Assembly: GCA_964428935.1 (NCBI GenBank) | Contig: CAYSAG010000290.1 | Span: forward strand, 1 to 6,603 | DNA length: 6,603 bases | Direction of reading: 5' to 3' | Source: JAADHY01 sp964428935 | Lineage (GTDB): Bacteria > Planctomycetota > Planctomycetia > Planctomycetales > Planctomycetaceae | Shown: piece by piece, positions 1-6,185 of the stretch | How the letters are laid out: every line of letters begins with the position of its first letter | How positions within the stretch are numbered: the first letter of the stretch is position 1 | Translations under genes and position numbers: made by a program | Notes under the pieces: generated by a model | Seen by the model: only the letters and a program-made list of their open reading frames with translations | Databases searched by the model: none | Told to the model about the DNA's origin: nothing

Positions 1-131
1 GTGGCGTGCTGCTGTTCTTCCTGAACTTCCCGACAATCAAAGTTTGCCCGCCACTGGTGATTCCCGACGACGCGTTGCGGGAAGGAATCGCTGCGCTGGG
101 CGAGGCGCTGGCCACGCTGACCGAGGCGTGA
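1..131 (+). CDS. C-terminal fragment of class III PLP-dependent aminotransferase (5' part outside window)
   Basis: The reading frame is open from position 3 and ends at TGA 129-131, giving 42 residues. The visible tail contains TIKVCPPLVIPDDALREGI followed by an alanine/leucine-rich helix. This matches the usual C-terminus of the acetylornithine/4-aminobutyrate-type (class III) aminotransferases, where a (V/I)K(I/V)xPPL(x)I strand is followed by a closing helix. The catalytic lysine and the PLP-binding domain lie upstream of the window, so the amino donor and pathway (GABA, ornithine, diamine or beta-alanine type) cannot be decided. The next gene on the same strand starts about 360 nt later, so the two are probably not tightly coupled. 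The other two forward frames give no comparable protein. The family call is moderately firm and the substrate is unknown. Confidence 0.7.
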   Translation, partial: GVLLFFLNFPTIKVCPPLVIPDDALREGIAALGEALATLTEA

Positions 132-490
132 CCAGAGGCCGAGACAGACGGCAAACCGCTCCCATTTTCTCCGACGGCGCTCGCCGCGGCCGAACGAGCG
201 GGGTCGTGCCTCAGCGGCGCGAGGCGGGGAGCCGCCGGTGGAACGAGCTGCGTGAAGCTCGCGGCCGGTCCGGCCACGGTCCGACGGAGCCGCTCGGGCT
301 CCCTTGCGGCTTGCCACGCCGGTGCCTTTCGGGCCGAAGTGTCGGGTTGTGAGCGGTCTGGGGACACGCAGCGGGCTTTCTCGCCGAAGCGGCTCGAACC
401 GCGTCTTGCGGTGCGACAGACCGCAGCCTAAGATGCAGTGTGCGGTGCTGTCGTGTCGGGAAGTCTTGGGCGAACAAGAAGGCAACGCCA
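132..490. other. Intergenic gap of about 360 nt with no supported gene
   Basis: No frame here gives a protein-like translation. The frames that stay open are rich in Arg, Pro, Gly and Ser, as expected from stop-poor GC-rich non-coding DNA. I see no tRNA and no hairpin followed by a T-run that would end the aminotransferase transcript. The right end carries the candidate promoter and ribosome-binding site of the response regulator. Confidence 0.6.
406..434 (+). promoter_or_regulatory. Candidate sigma70-like promoter for the response regulator gene
   Basis: TTGCGG (406-411, 3 of 6 to TTGACA) and TAAGAT (429-434, 4 of 6 to TATAAT) are separated by 17 nt. The -10 element lies 56 nt before the ATG at 491. 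The match is weak and was found by eye in GC-rich DNA, so it is only a candidate. Confidence 0.25.
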
Positions 491-943
491 ATGAACGCTT
501 CGGAACGGAAAATTTTGATCATTGAGGACGACCGCGAAATCGCGGCCACGATTCGAAAAGTGCTCGAGTCGATTGGCTACCGGGTGGATTTTGCGGAGAA
601 CGGAGTCGAGGGTCGGCGGAAAATCGACGACTGGAAGCCCGACCTGGTCATTACGGACATGATGATGCCTCGCATGGGCGGGTTCCCGGTGCTCGACTAC
701 TTGCACACGTTGCCCGAGTCGGAACGGCCGCGGGTCATCATGATTACGGCCAACGAGGGAAGCCGGCACAAAGCGTACGCGGAACTGCGCGGAGTGGACG
801 ACTACTTGCGAAAGCCCTTCGCCATGGACGTGCTGTTGGAGTCGGTCGAGAAGGCCATGGCCCGGAAAGAGGCGTTGGAAAAGGGCGAGCCGGTGGACGA
901 CCCGCCGGCCAAGACGACTCGCCGCTCTCGCAAGAACGCCTGA
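491..943 (+). CDS. Single-domain (CheY-like) response regulator with basic C-terminal tail
   Basis: This 150-aa protein is a receiver domain that should be phosphorylated by a histidine kinase and act through protein contacts. Visible receiver landmarks are the acidic pair D13/D14 after strand 1 (KILIIEDD), phospho-acceptor D56 in DLVITDMMMPRMGG, switch residue T86 in VIMITAN and conserved K108 in DDYLRKPF. The receiver fold ends near residue 123. The remaining 27 residues are charged and end in a Lys/Arg-rich stretch, with no room for a DNA-binding or enzymatic output domain. I chose ATG 491 because it follows AAGAAGG (476-482) by 8 nt and starts just before strand 1. An upstream in-frame GTG at 440 would add 17 atypical residues. 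No kinase gene is visible nearby, so the regulator is an orphan and its partner and output are unknown. A chemotaxis, polar-localisation or phosphorelay role is possible. Confidence 0.92.
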   Translation: MNASERKILIIEDDREIAATIRKVLESIGYRVDFAENGVEGRRKIDDWKPDLVITDMMMPRMGGFPVLDYLHTLPESERPRVIMITANEGSRHKAYAELRGVDDYLRKPFAMDVLLESVEKAMARKEALEKGEPVDDPPAKTTRRSRKNA

Positions 944-983
944 CGCACCAACGCCAGCGAAGTCCCGCCGTCCGCTCGACCGC

Positions 984-1268
984 TCATTCAATCCCCAGGC
1001 TGCGTTCGATGCTGCGAGCTTTCTCGGACATGAGGAACTTCTTGAGCGGGTCGTTTTCTTTTTCGAGCGGGCGGTCGCCGCGAGCTTCTCGTCCTACGGC
1101 CGACCACTCGTCGTCCGGCTCTTCCGACGTGTCCCGGTAGTCCGTCGGGTTTGGCCGGAACACGCTCCACGTCTGCCGGAAGAAGCTGCTGGTCGTGCCG
1201 GTCAGGCTGCAGCCAGACGACCAAGCAGCGGCAAGCAAGGCAACGGTCAGAAGAAGCGTTCGTTTCAT
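984..1268 (-). CDS. Small candidate lipoprotein of unknown function
   Basis: This 94-aa protein begins MKRTLLLTVALLAAAW, a basic start plus a hydrophobic helix, and then SSGC-SLTG, a weak lipobox with C20 as the candidate lipidated cysteine. Serine at -3 is unusual, since Leu is typical, so a plain signal peptide is the alternative. The mature part is hydrophilic and mixed in charge. It contains FFRQTWSVFRPNPTDYRDT, then an acidic EEPDDEW stretch, then GDRPLEKENDPLKKF and a closing ARSIERSLGIE. I do not recognise a named domain. The conserved-looking motifs and clean signal argue that the gene is real. ATG 1268 is supported by GGAG (complement of 1277-1280) at 8 nt spacing; a longer in-frame start at 1367 would bury the signal sequence. 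It converges on the response regulator, with 40 nt between their stops. Confidence 0.75.
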   Translation of the reverse strand: MKRTLLLTVALLAAAWSSGCSLTGTTSSFFRQTWSVFRPNPTDYRDTSEEPDDEWSAVGREARGDRPLEKENDPLKKFLMSEKARSIERSLGIE

Positions 1269-1303
1269 GGCCGGAGCTCCGTCAACCGGTTTTGGTTCGG
1301 TTT

Positions 1304-1334
1304 GGCCGCGAGTCTGTTCGCGGCTTTTTCTTTT
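1304..1334 (+). terminator. Rho-independent terminator reading on the + strand
   Basis: A 6-bp all-GC stem, GCCGCG (1305-1310) with CGCGGC (1319-1324), closes an 8-nt loop and can be extended by a G-T pair (1304/1325). It is followed directly by TTTTTCTTTT (1325-1334), the textbook layout. The T-run lies only on the + side, so it acts for rightward transcription. The only + gene upstream without another terminator is the response regulator, 361 nt away, with the whole lipoprotein gene lying between on the other strand. The hairpin also falls in the leader or promoter region of that lipoprotein gene. Confidence 0.55.
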
Positions 1335-1548
1335 GGACCACGTGGAAAACGCACGACAGCAAAGCACGTCTTCGGCCTGCGGCGCGGAGAGAACCCTGGA
1401 AAGGTTTGGCCAAGGAATGGAAAGGAGGACGAGAAAGGGGGGAGCCGTCGGCGGCTTCCGACAACCCAGACGGCCACGCCGAGTCGTCCCGGCCGACGTC
1501 CGGTTCGGCTAGGGAGTTCACCGCTTGCCGCGGCACAGCTCGCCCGCA

Positions 1549-1569
1549 GCCAGCCCGCCACGGGCTGGC
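1549..1569. repeat. Perfect 9-bp inverted repeat (hairpin)
   Basis: GCCAGCCCG (1549-1557) and CGGGCTGGC (1561-1569) are exact reverse complements around a 3-nt loop. No T-run follows on either strand, so it is not a classical terminator. It lies 249 nt past the methyltransferase stop and might be a transcript-end or processing structure, or chance in GC-rich DNA. Confidence 0.45.
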
Positions 1570-1753
1570 GAATTCTGGCAGAAAGCGCTCCGCGGGTCCA
1601 GAGCCGTTCGGAACGACGACAGTGTGAACCGACACCGACCGTCTGTCACTTCGGTCCGTCGACGGCCTGAGCCTACCGTAGCGTCGAAGACCGCAGCGGC
1701 CCAAGGCTCGACTGCTCGGGGACTCTTGTCGAACGCTTCTTCTTTGCGCTCGC

Positions 1754-1768
1754 CGACCGTTTCGGTCG
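1754..1768. repeat. 6-bp inverted repeat with TTT loop downstream of the methyltransferase
   Basis: CGACCG (1754-1759) and CGGTCG (1763-1768) form a tight stem-loop about 50 nt past the methyltransferase stop on the minus strand. There is no T-run, so at best it is a Rho-assisted or 3'-protecting hairpin. It is short enough to arise by chance. Confidence 0.25.
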
Positions 1769-1817
1769 ACGCGGCCGAGCCACCGTCGGCCAGGTTGCGC
1801 CCCAGAGCGCGAACGGG

Positions 1818-2414
1818 TCACCGGTGCGACGCGTCGGCCGGCAGGCCGTCTCGGCGGGCCAACAGCCGCGCCACGACCTTTCCTTCGAAGTTGCCTTCGG
1901 CGAAACGCAGGACGGTTAGTCCGGGAAACAGAGTGGGCAGCTCGCCGGGAGCCAGGACGAAAGCCGGGTTGCGAAGGCGGTTGTCCGGCTGGCGGAACTG
2001 CTCGGTCGTGTAGGTTTCGTAGACCAACAGGCCGCCCGGCTTGAGCGCCCGCTCGATCAACCCCGGCAAACGGTGCCGTTCCAGAAACTTGAACACCAGC
2101 ACCAGGTCGTAGGCTGCAGCGGCCGGTTCGAACTCGTCCAAGTCGGCTGCAATCCAGTTGACGGACTGTCCGAGCTGTCGAGCCCAACGGCTGGCGCGGC
2201 GCAGTCCGACCAGCGAGACGTCCACGGCGTCCACCTGCCAACCGTGCTGAGCCAGCCAAATGGCGTTGCGTCCCAAGCCGCAAGCCAAGTCGAGCGCTCG
2301 GCCGGCAGGCAGTCCGCGGACGCACTCGGCCAGAAAAGCTGCGGGCTGCAACCGGTCCGGAACCGGCCAGTTCTGGTAACGGGCGTCCCACTTGCGTCGG
2401 TCAAGCTGCGACAT
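1818..2414 (-). CDS. Class I SAM-dependent methyltransferase (TehB-like)
   Basis: This 198-aa protein transfers a methyl group from S-adenosylmethionine to an unknown acceptor, probably in the cytoplasm, as no signal peptide is visible. The start, MSQLDRRKWDARY, resembles many small TehB-like methyltransferases. Motif I is LDLACGLGRNAIWLA (about 41-55), the SAM-binding glycine loop. The acidic end of strand 2 is in VDAVDVS (61-67), a further acidic site is DLDEF (91-95), and strand 4 is YDLVLVFKFLER (102-113). KPGGLLVYETYT (125-136) is the typical strand 5 and post-motif region. Relatives have been linked to tellurite or thiopurine methylation, but nothing here fixes the substrate. ATG 2414 is preferred because the open frame continues upstream into sequence antisense to the sulfatase gene. 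The ribosome-binding site is poor (only AGAG). The gene is divergent from the sulfatase. Confidence 0.88.
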   Translation of the reverse strand: MSQLDRRKWDARYQNWPVPDRLQPAAFLAECVRGLPAGRALDLACGLGRNAIWLAQHGWQVDAVDVSLVGLRRASRWARQLGQSVNWIAADLDEFEPAAAAYDLVLVFKFLERHRLPGLIERALKPGGLLVYETYTTEQFRQPDNRLRNPAFVLAPGELPTLFPGLTVLRFAEGNFEGKVVARLLARRDGLPADASHR

Positions 2415-2781
2415 GAACGCACTCTGAAAAAGCGGTTCGGGAGAAAAAGCACGGACGAGTCGGCTCGGGCCGGACAAGTTGGCTCGGCCGCTGAACCGTC
2501 GAAAAGTACAACACCCTGGTCGAAAAAAACGGCCGATCGGCATTCTAGCCGGTTCGTTGTCGAGCGGGCAGGTGCTCCGCTGCGCCTCGCCGCGTCCCGT
2601 TGCGGACGGCTCGTTTTTCGCACGCGAGGCGTTTTGGTACAGTCTAGTGGGGAGGAGGCGTCCTTCTGCAGCCGCGGGACGGCTTGACCTGTGTTGCAGG
2701 AGCCGAGCGGTGCCGCGCTTGTGGCGACAAGGTTTCAACGGCGAGAAAGTTTCAACGCACGAGCCGAGACGGGGAGAGGCA
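2415..2781. other. Divergent promoter region between methyltransferase and sulfatase genes
   Basis: This 367-nt gap must hold promoters for both neighbours. On the minus strand TAGAAT (complement of 2542-2547) matches a -10 hexamer at 5 of 6, but no good -35 lies at the right distance. On the plus strand TGGTACAGT (2635-2643) resembles an extended -10 element. Four A-tracts of 4-7 bases (near 2427, 2444, 2502 and 2523) stand out from the GC-rich surroundings. They are not spaced by helical turns. The sulfatase frame is open back to 2479, but the translated extension has no protein-like character. Confidence 0.45.
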
Positions 2782-4254
2782 ATGAAAAGACGACACGCAC
2801 TTTGTTCGCTCTTGGTTCTGGCAGGCGGACTGGGGTGGCTAGTCGGGCCGGCGTTGTCGGCCGAGCTTCCCGAAAAGCCGAACATTGTTTACTTCCTGGC
2901 GGACGACTTGGGTTACGGCGACCTGGGCTGCTACGGACAGAAAGTCATTCGCACACCTTACCTGGACCAAATGGCTCGCGAGGGCATGCGGTTCACGCAG
3001 CACTACGCTGGCAGCACCGTGTGCGCTCCCAGTCGCTCGTGCCTCATGACCGGACAGCACACCGGTCACACGCCGATTCGGGGCAACAAGGAAGTGCAGC
3101 CGGAAGGGCAATGGCCGCTGCCGGCCGACGCGGTGACGTTGGCCGAGGTGCTGAAGAAGGCTGGCTACGTGACGGGAGCCTTCGGCAAGTGGGGACTGGG
3201 TTACCCCGGCTCGGAGGGCGACCCGACCAAGCAGGGCTTCGACGAGTTCTTCGGCTACAACTGCCAGCGAATGGCTCACAACCAGTACCCGTACTACTTG
3301 TGGCACAACCGCGAGAAGGTCTGGCTGCCGGGCAACTCGGGACGAAAGACGGGACAGTACGGACCAGACCTGATTCAGCAAGAAGCGTTGAAGTTCATTG
3401 AGCGGAACAAGGACCGACCGTTCTTTCTGTACGTGCCCTGCACGCTGCCGCACGCCGAGCTGCTGGTGCCGGACGACGAAATTGTGCGGAGCTACCGCGG
3501 ACGCTTCGAAGAAACGCCGTACAAAGGGGTCGACGACGGACCTCGCTACAAGCGAGGGGGCTACGGGTCGGTCGCAACGCCCAAGGCGAATTTCGCAGCC
3601 ATGGTCACGCGGCTGGACCGGTACGTGGGAGAAATCCGAGCCAAGTTGAAAGAGCTGGGGTTGGAGAAAAAGACACTGGTCATTTTCAGCAGCGACAACG
3701 GTCCGCACGCGGAGGGCGGAGAAAACCCGGCGTACTTCAACAGCAACGACGGCCTGCGCGGAAAGAAGAGAGACTTGTACGAGGGTGGCATTCGCGTTCC
3801 CATGATTGCCTGCTGGCCGGGGAAGGTGCCGGCCGGGACGGTCTCGGACCACATTTCGGCCTTCTGGGACGTGCTGCCCACGTTGGCCGAACTGGCCGGA
3901 GCACCGGTGCCCGAGAACATGGACGGCATTTCCTTCCTGCCGACACTGCTCGGCCAGCCCGAAAAGCAGAAGCAGCACGAGTACCTGTACTGGGAGTTCT
4001 ACGAGCAAGGCGGCAAGCAGGCCGTGCGTTGGGGACGCTGGAAGGGAATTCGGCTGAACGTGCGAAAGAACCCGAACGGTCCCATTGAGCTGTACGACCT
4101 GCAAACGGACTTGCACGAGGACCACAACGTGGCCGACCAGCACCCGGACATTGTCGCCCAAATCGCTCGGTTCATGAAAGAGGCTCACGTCGACTCGCCG
4201 GTTTTCCAGTTCGCTCCGTCGAAAAAGCGAGGCGGTCGAAAGAAGGGGCGGTAG
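2782..4254 (+). CDS. Secreted formylglycine-dependent sulfatase (type I, arylsulfatase family)
   Basis: This 490-aa exported hydrolase should release sulfate from an unknown sulfate ester, perhaps a sulfated polysaccharide. MKRR, a hydrophobic core and ALSA (24-27) before E28 form a Sec signal peptide. Metal ligands D41/D42 lie in FLADDLGYGDLGCYG. The signature CAPSRSCLMTG (81-91) has C81 as the residue to be converted to formylglycine, with P83 and R85 present. Then come K136 in GKWGLG, H224 in TLPHAELL, metal ligands D305/N306 in SSDNGPH, and K329 before YEGGIRVP. The position that is His in the common GKWHLG motif is Gly138. The C-terminal subdomain (ELYDLQTDLHEDHN, about 436-449) is typical, and the protein ends in a very basic tail, KKRGGRKKGR. 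Start ATG 2782 follows GGGGAGAGG (2771-2779), a strong ribosome-binding site. The activating enzyme is not in the window. Substrate unknown. Confidence 0.96.
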   Translation: MKRRHALCSLLVLAGGLGWLVGPALSAELPEKPNIVYFLADDLGYGDLGCYGQKVIRTPYLDQMAREGMRFTQHYAGSTVCAPSRSCLMTGQHTGHTPIRGNKEVQPEGQWPLPADAVTLAEVLKKAGYVTGAFGKWGLGYPGSEGDPTKQGFDEFFGYNCQRMAHNQYPYYLWHNREKVWLPGNSGRKTGQYGPDLIQQEALKFIERNKDRPFFLYVPCTLPHAELLVPDDEIVRSYRGRFEETPYKGVDDGPRYKRGGYGSVATPKANFAAMVTRLDRYVGEIRAKLKELGLEKKTLVIFSSDNGPHAEGGENPAYFNSNDGLRGKKRDLYEGGIRVPMIACWPGKVPAGTVSDHISAFWDVLPTLAELAGAPVPENMDGISFLPTLLGQPEKQKQHEYLYWEFYEQGGKQAVRWGRWKGIRLNVRKNPNGPIELYDLQTDLHEDHNVADQHPDIVAQIARFMKEAHVDSPVFQFAPSKKRGGRKKGR

Positions 4255-4348
4255 TCCGGTCGACGCGGCGGTTTCGGCGGCCAGGCGACGTCGGTTGGTT
4301 TACGGGAGGCGACGCGTGTCGAACGCGAGCGCGTGTTTGAGCAGTCGC

Positions 4349-5854
4349 CTACAGCTCGGCTTGCTGCAGCGCCTCGTCAAACCGCTGCACCAGCTCGTCA
4401 GCCGGCTCCAAGCCGACCGACACACGCAGCAGAAACGGCGACGCTCCACACCGGCGAGCGAAGTCCAGCTCCTGGTAGTGAGCCAGCAATGTGTAAGGGC
4501 AACAAAGCGTGTAGTTGGTGCCGAGGTTGGGGCCTTTAGCGACGCGCAGCGAGTCGTAGACTCGCGGCGCGTTCTGCTCCTCTCGCTGCACCGTGAATGA
4601 CAACAAACCGCCGAAGCCGCCGCCCGGCCGTCGGAGCCGGTCGTAGTTTTCTCGCGTCTGAAACTTCGGGTAGTACACGCACTGGACTGCCGGGTGGTGG
4701 GTCAAGAAGTCCGCCAGCCGTTCCGCGTTCACGTTGATTTGCGCGACGCGTTGGCGGAAGTCCCGCGAGTTCCGCTCCAGCACCACCGCGTCGTCGCCGA
4801 AAAGAAGGTCTTCGTACTCGGCCAGCAGAGCCGACTTGAGCGAACCGTACAGCGGTCGGTGCGGGTTGAGCACCAGCGAGCCGCCCAGAACGTCGCCGAC
4901 GCCCGAGAAAAACTTCGTCAGACTGGTGGCCACCACGTCGGCCCAAGGGAGCACGTTGAGGTTCACCAGGGCGGCCAACGTGTCGTCGACCAGCAGCGGA
5001 AACCCGCTCGACGCAGCCAGCTCGGAAAGACGCGGCAGGTTCGGCGTGCGGAGCAGGGGGTTGCCGGGAGCTTCGCAGAACAGCCCCACCAGCGGCTCGC
5101 TGCGGGCCAGTTCCTCCAACCGGCCCAGTTCGTCTTCACTGCCGGTCGGCAAGAAGTGGACGGCTTGCTCCGGCCGGCAGCCAGGCGTTCCCAAACGTTC
5201 CTGCAGCTTCAGGATGTCCACGTACGGAAGGCCAAGCTGCACGGTGCGGCCGCTGGAACGAAGCCGCCGGAAAGCTCGCAGCGCCGCGTAAATGGCCGCC
5301 ATTCCAGACGGAAACAAGAAGACGTCCTCCAAAGGGACTTCGAACAGTTCGCTCAACCGCTGCCGCACCGCCCGCTTCGCCTGCTCCGCCCCTCTGTCCG
5401 GCTCCGCTCCGCGAAGAAACGCGGCGGCTTGCCGTGAGCTGACCAGCTCGCCCGTGTGTTGCCAGTACGCCCACGCGTCGTCCCACGCCGCTTCGGGGAA
5501 GAGCACGGCGCAGAGGCCCAAACGCTGCAGCGAAAACAAGCGAGCCTCGTGTCCTTGCCCTCGAACAAACGAAGCACAGCGCGCCGCGACCCGTTCCGAC
5601 GGCAAGACCAAACACCGTTCGCCCTCTCGAGCCAGCTCCGACTCGACACGCTCGAAGAGTTGCCTCACGTACCGGTTCAAGACGAACCGTGGGTAACCGC
5701 TCTGCAGCCGGTCCCGCACGGCCGGGTCCTTTTCCTCGTACCCAACCACGTGACGCCAGAGGGGAAGGCACACCGACACCGCGTGCTCGGAGTCCGGAAT
5801 GGGCTTCCCGAGGTCTTCGGCGTTCCAGACCGAATTGGAGAAACCGACTTGCAT
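4349..5854 (-). CDS. Cystathionine gamma-synthase-like PLP enzyme with fungal-type N-terminal region
   Basis: This 501-aa enzyme belongs to the Cys/Met-metabolism PLP family. The most likely reaction joins an activated homoserine and cysteine into cystathionine, on the way to methionine. Family landmarks are Y54/R56 in SGYPRF (the Tyr-x-Arg phosphate contact), SGMAAIYA (183-190), CEAPGNPLLRTPNL (260-273), D290 in LLVDDT (pairs with the PLP ring nitrogen), K314 in SLTKFFSG (Schiff-base lysine), and R477 in LRVSVGLEPADELV (substrate carboxylate). Bacterial relatives are about 380-400 aa. Here roughly 100 extra residues separate Y54/R56 from the SGMAA motif, including LVLPSERVAARC and YWQHTGELVSSR. 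These and the N-terminal HAVSVCLPLWRHVVGYEE recall fungal cystathionine gamma-synthase. ATG 5854 is the only reasonable start, since an in-frame stop lies at 5891-5893, but there is no clear Shine-Dalgarno. The exact reaction (synthase, lyase or sulfhydrylase) is inferred. Confidence 0.88.
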   Translation of the reverse strand: MQVGFSNSVWNAEDLGKPIPDSEHAVSVCLPLWRHVVGYEEKDPAVRDRLQSGYPRFVLNRYVRQLFERVESELAREGERCLVLPSERVAARCASFVRGQGHEARLFSLQRLGLCAVLFPEAAWDDAWAYWQHTGELVSSRQAAAFLRGAEPDRGAEQAKRAVRQRLSELFEVPLEDVFLFPSGMAAIYAALRAFRRLRSSGRTVQLGLPYVDILKLQERLGTPGCRPEQAVHFLPTGSEDELGRLEELARSEPLVGLFCEAPGNPLLRTPNLPRLSELAASSGFPLLVDDTLAALVNLNVLPWADVVATSLTKFFSGVGDVLGGSLVLNPHRPLYGSLKSALLAEYEDLLFGDDAVVLERNSRDFRQRVAQINVNAERLADFLTHHPAVQCVYYPKFQTRENYDRLRRPGGGFGGLLSFTVQREEQNAPRVYDSLRVAKGPNLGTNYTLCCPYTLLAHYQELDFARRCGASPFLLRVSVGLEPADELVQRFDEALQQAEL

Positions 5855-5880
5855 GAAACCGAACTCGTTCGCGAAAAGCC

Positions 5881-5904
5881 CGCCGCCAGCTCAACGCCGC
5901 GGCG
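5881..5904 (-). promoter_or_regulatory. Leader hairpin followed by a short T-run (possible attenuator)
   Basis: On the minus strand CGCCGC (complement of 5899-5904) pairs with GCGGCG (complement of 5881-5886) around a 12-nt loop. After GGC comes TTTT (complement of 5874-5877), 19 nt before the ATG. The short T-run and long loop make this a weak terminator candidate. Confidence 0.25.
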
Positions 5905-5908
5905 ATTT

Positions 5909-5939
5909 CCGGCGCCACCGTGCCGACGCTCGGCGCCGG
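5909..5939 (-). repeat. Perfect 8-bp inverted repeat in the leader of the PLP-enzyme gene
   Basis: CCGGCGCC (5909-5916) and GGCGCCGG (5932-5939) are exact reverse complements with a 15-nt spacer. It lies about 55-85 nt upstream of the start codon. It could be an RNA stem or an operator for a dimeric regulator, or a chance product of high GC content. Confidence 0.35.
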
Positions 5940-5969
5940 CCGTCGTCTGGAGGTGTGGCGGCACGAACC

Positions 5970-5996
5970 CAGCCGTCCGGCAGAACCGGGTGGCTG
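5970..5996 (+). repeat. 11-bp stem-loop (nine Watson-Crick plus two G-T pairs) next to an A-tract
   Basis: Positions 5970-5980 pair with 5986-5996 around a 5-nt loop (CAGAA). Both wobble pairs are G-U only if the + strand is transcribed; on the minus strand they become A/C mismatches. AAAAAA follows at 5997-6002. A T-run is absent in the needed place on both strands, so it is not a standard terminator. No + strand gene is known here. Confidence 0.35.
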
Positions 5997-6185
5997 AAAA
6001 AAGCGTTGCCTTCGTCCCGGCGCTGGCGTTGCCAAGCCGTTTGTTCGACTGGGCGGTCCGGCTCGAACGCTGGGGCAATTGCCTAGATTTTTGACGGACG
6101 ACCCGGGTTTTTCCAGCGTTGGGCGGGAGCAGGCGAGCAGAGGCGGGGGTTGGGAGCGGCAGAGAACGTTTCGGTCCGTTTTTCG

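Larger units (their letters stand above)
1269..1817. other. Intergenic gap of about 550 nt with no supported gene
   Basis: The gap lies between two minus-strand genes. Its left end holds the lipoprotein's ribosome-binding site and the + strand terminator at 1304-1334. The rest has two GC-rich inverted repeats (1549-1569 and 1754-1768) but no T-runs beside them. One minus-strand frame is open right across the gap, but its translation is dominated by Arg, Gly, Pro and Ser, shows no motif and shadows the methyltransferase in another frame. I treat the region as non-coding. Confidence 0.6.

Noticed and set aside
1423..1428. Perfect AGGAGG on the + strand
   Set aside because: No ATG, GTG or TTG lies at a usable distance downstream. 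The ATG just upstream (1417) opens only 31 Arg-rich codons.
1282..2391. Stop-free minus-strand frame of 369 codons
   Set aside because: It overlaps the methyltransferase in another frame. Its translation is Arg/Pro/Gly/Ser-rich with no motifs, as expected from GC-rich shadow frames.
2523..2550. Possible minus-strand terminator (T7 run after a GC palindrome)
   Set aside because: The palindrome gives only a 3-4 bp stem, and it sits upstream of the methyltransferase start where no gene needs terminating.
2479..2781. In-frame upstream extension of the sulfatase
   Set aside because: It would place about 100 residues before a clear signal peptide. ATG 2782 has a strong Shine-Dalgarno, and the extension looks non-coding.
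2415..2885. Upstream extension of the methyltransferase frame
   Set aside because: It runs antisense into the sulfatase start and lacks family similarity. MSQLDRRKWD fits the usual family N-terminus.
2839..4188. Minus-strand open frame of 449 codons
   Set aside because: It lies fully antisense to the sulfatase, whose catalytic motifs are all in the + frame. The translation is Val/Leu/Arg/Gln-rich without recognisable domains.
4255..4348. Possible bidirectional terminator between the sulfatase and the PLP enzyme
   Set aside because: Only about 5-bp imperfect GC stems can be drawn, with no proper T-run on either strand.
5136..6035. Minus-strand open frame of 299 codons across the start of the PLP enzyme
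   Set aside because: It is a shadow frame of the PLP-enzyme gene, with an Arg/Gly/Ala-rich, motif-free translation.
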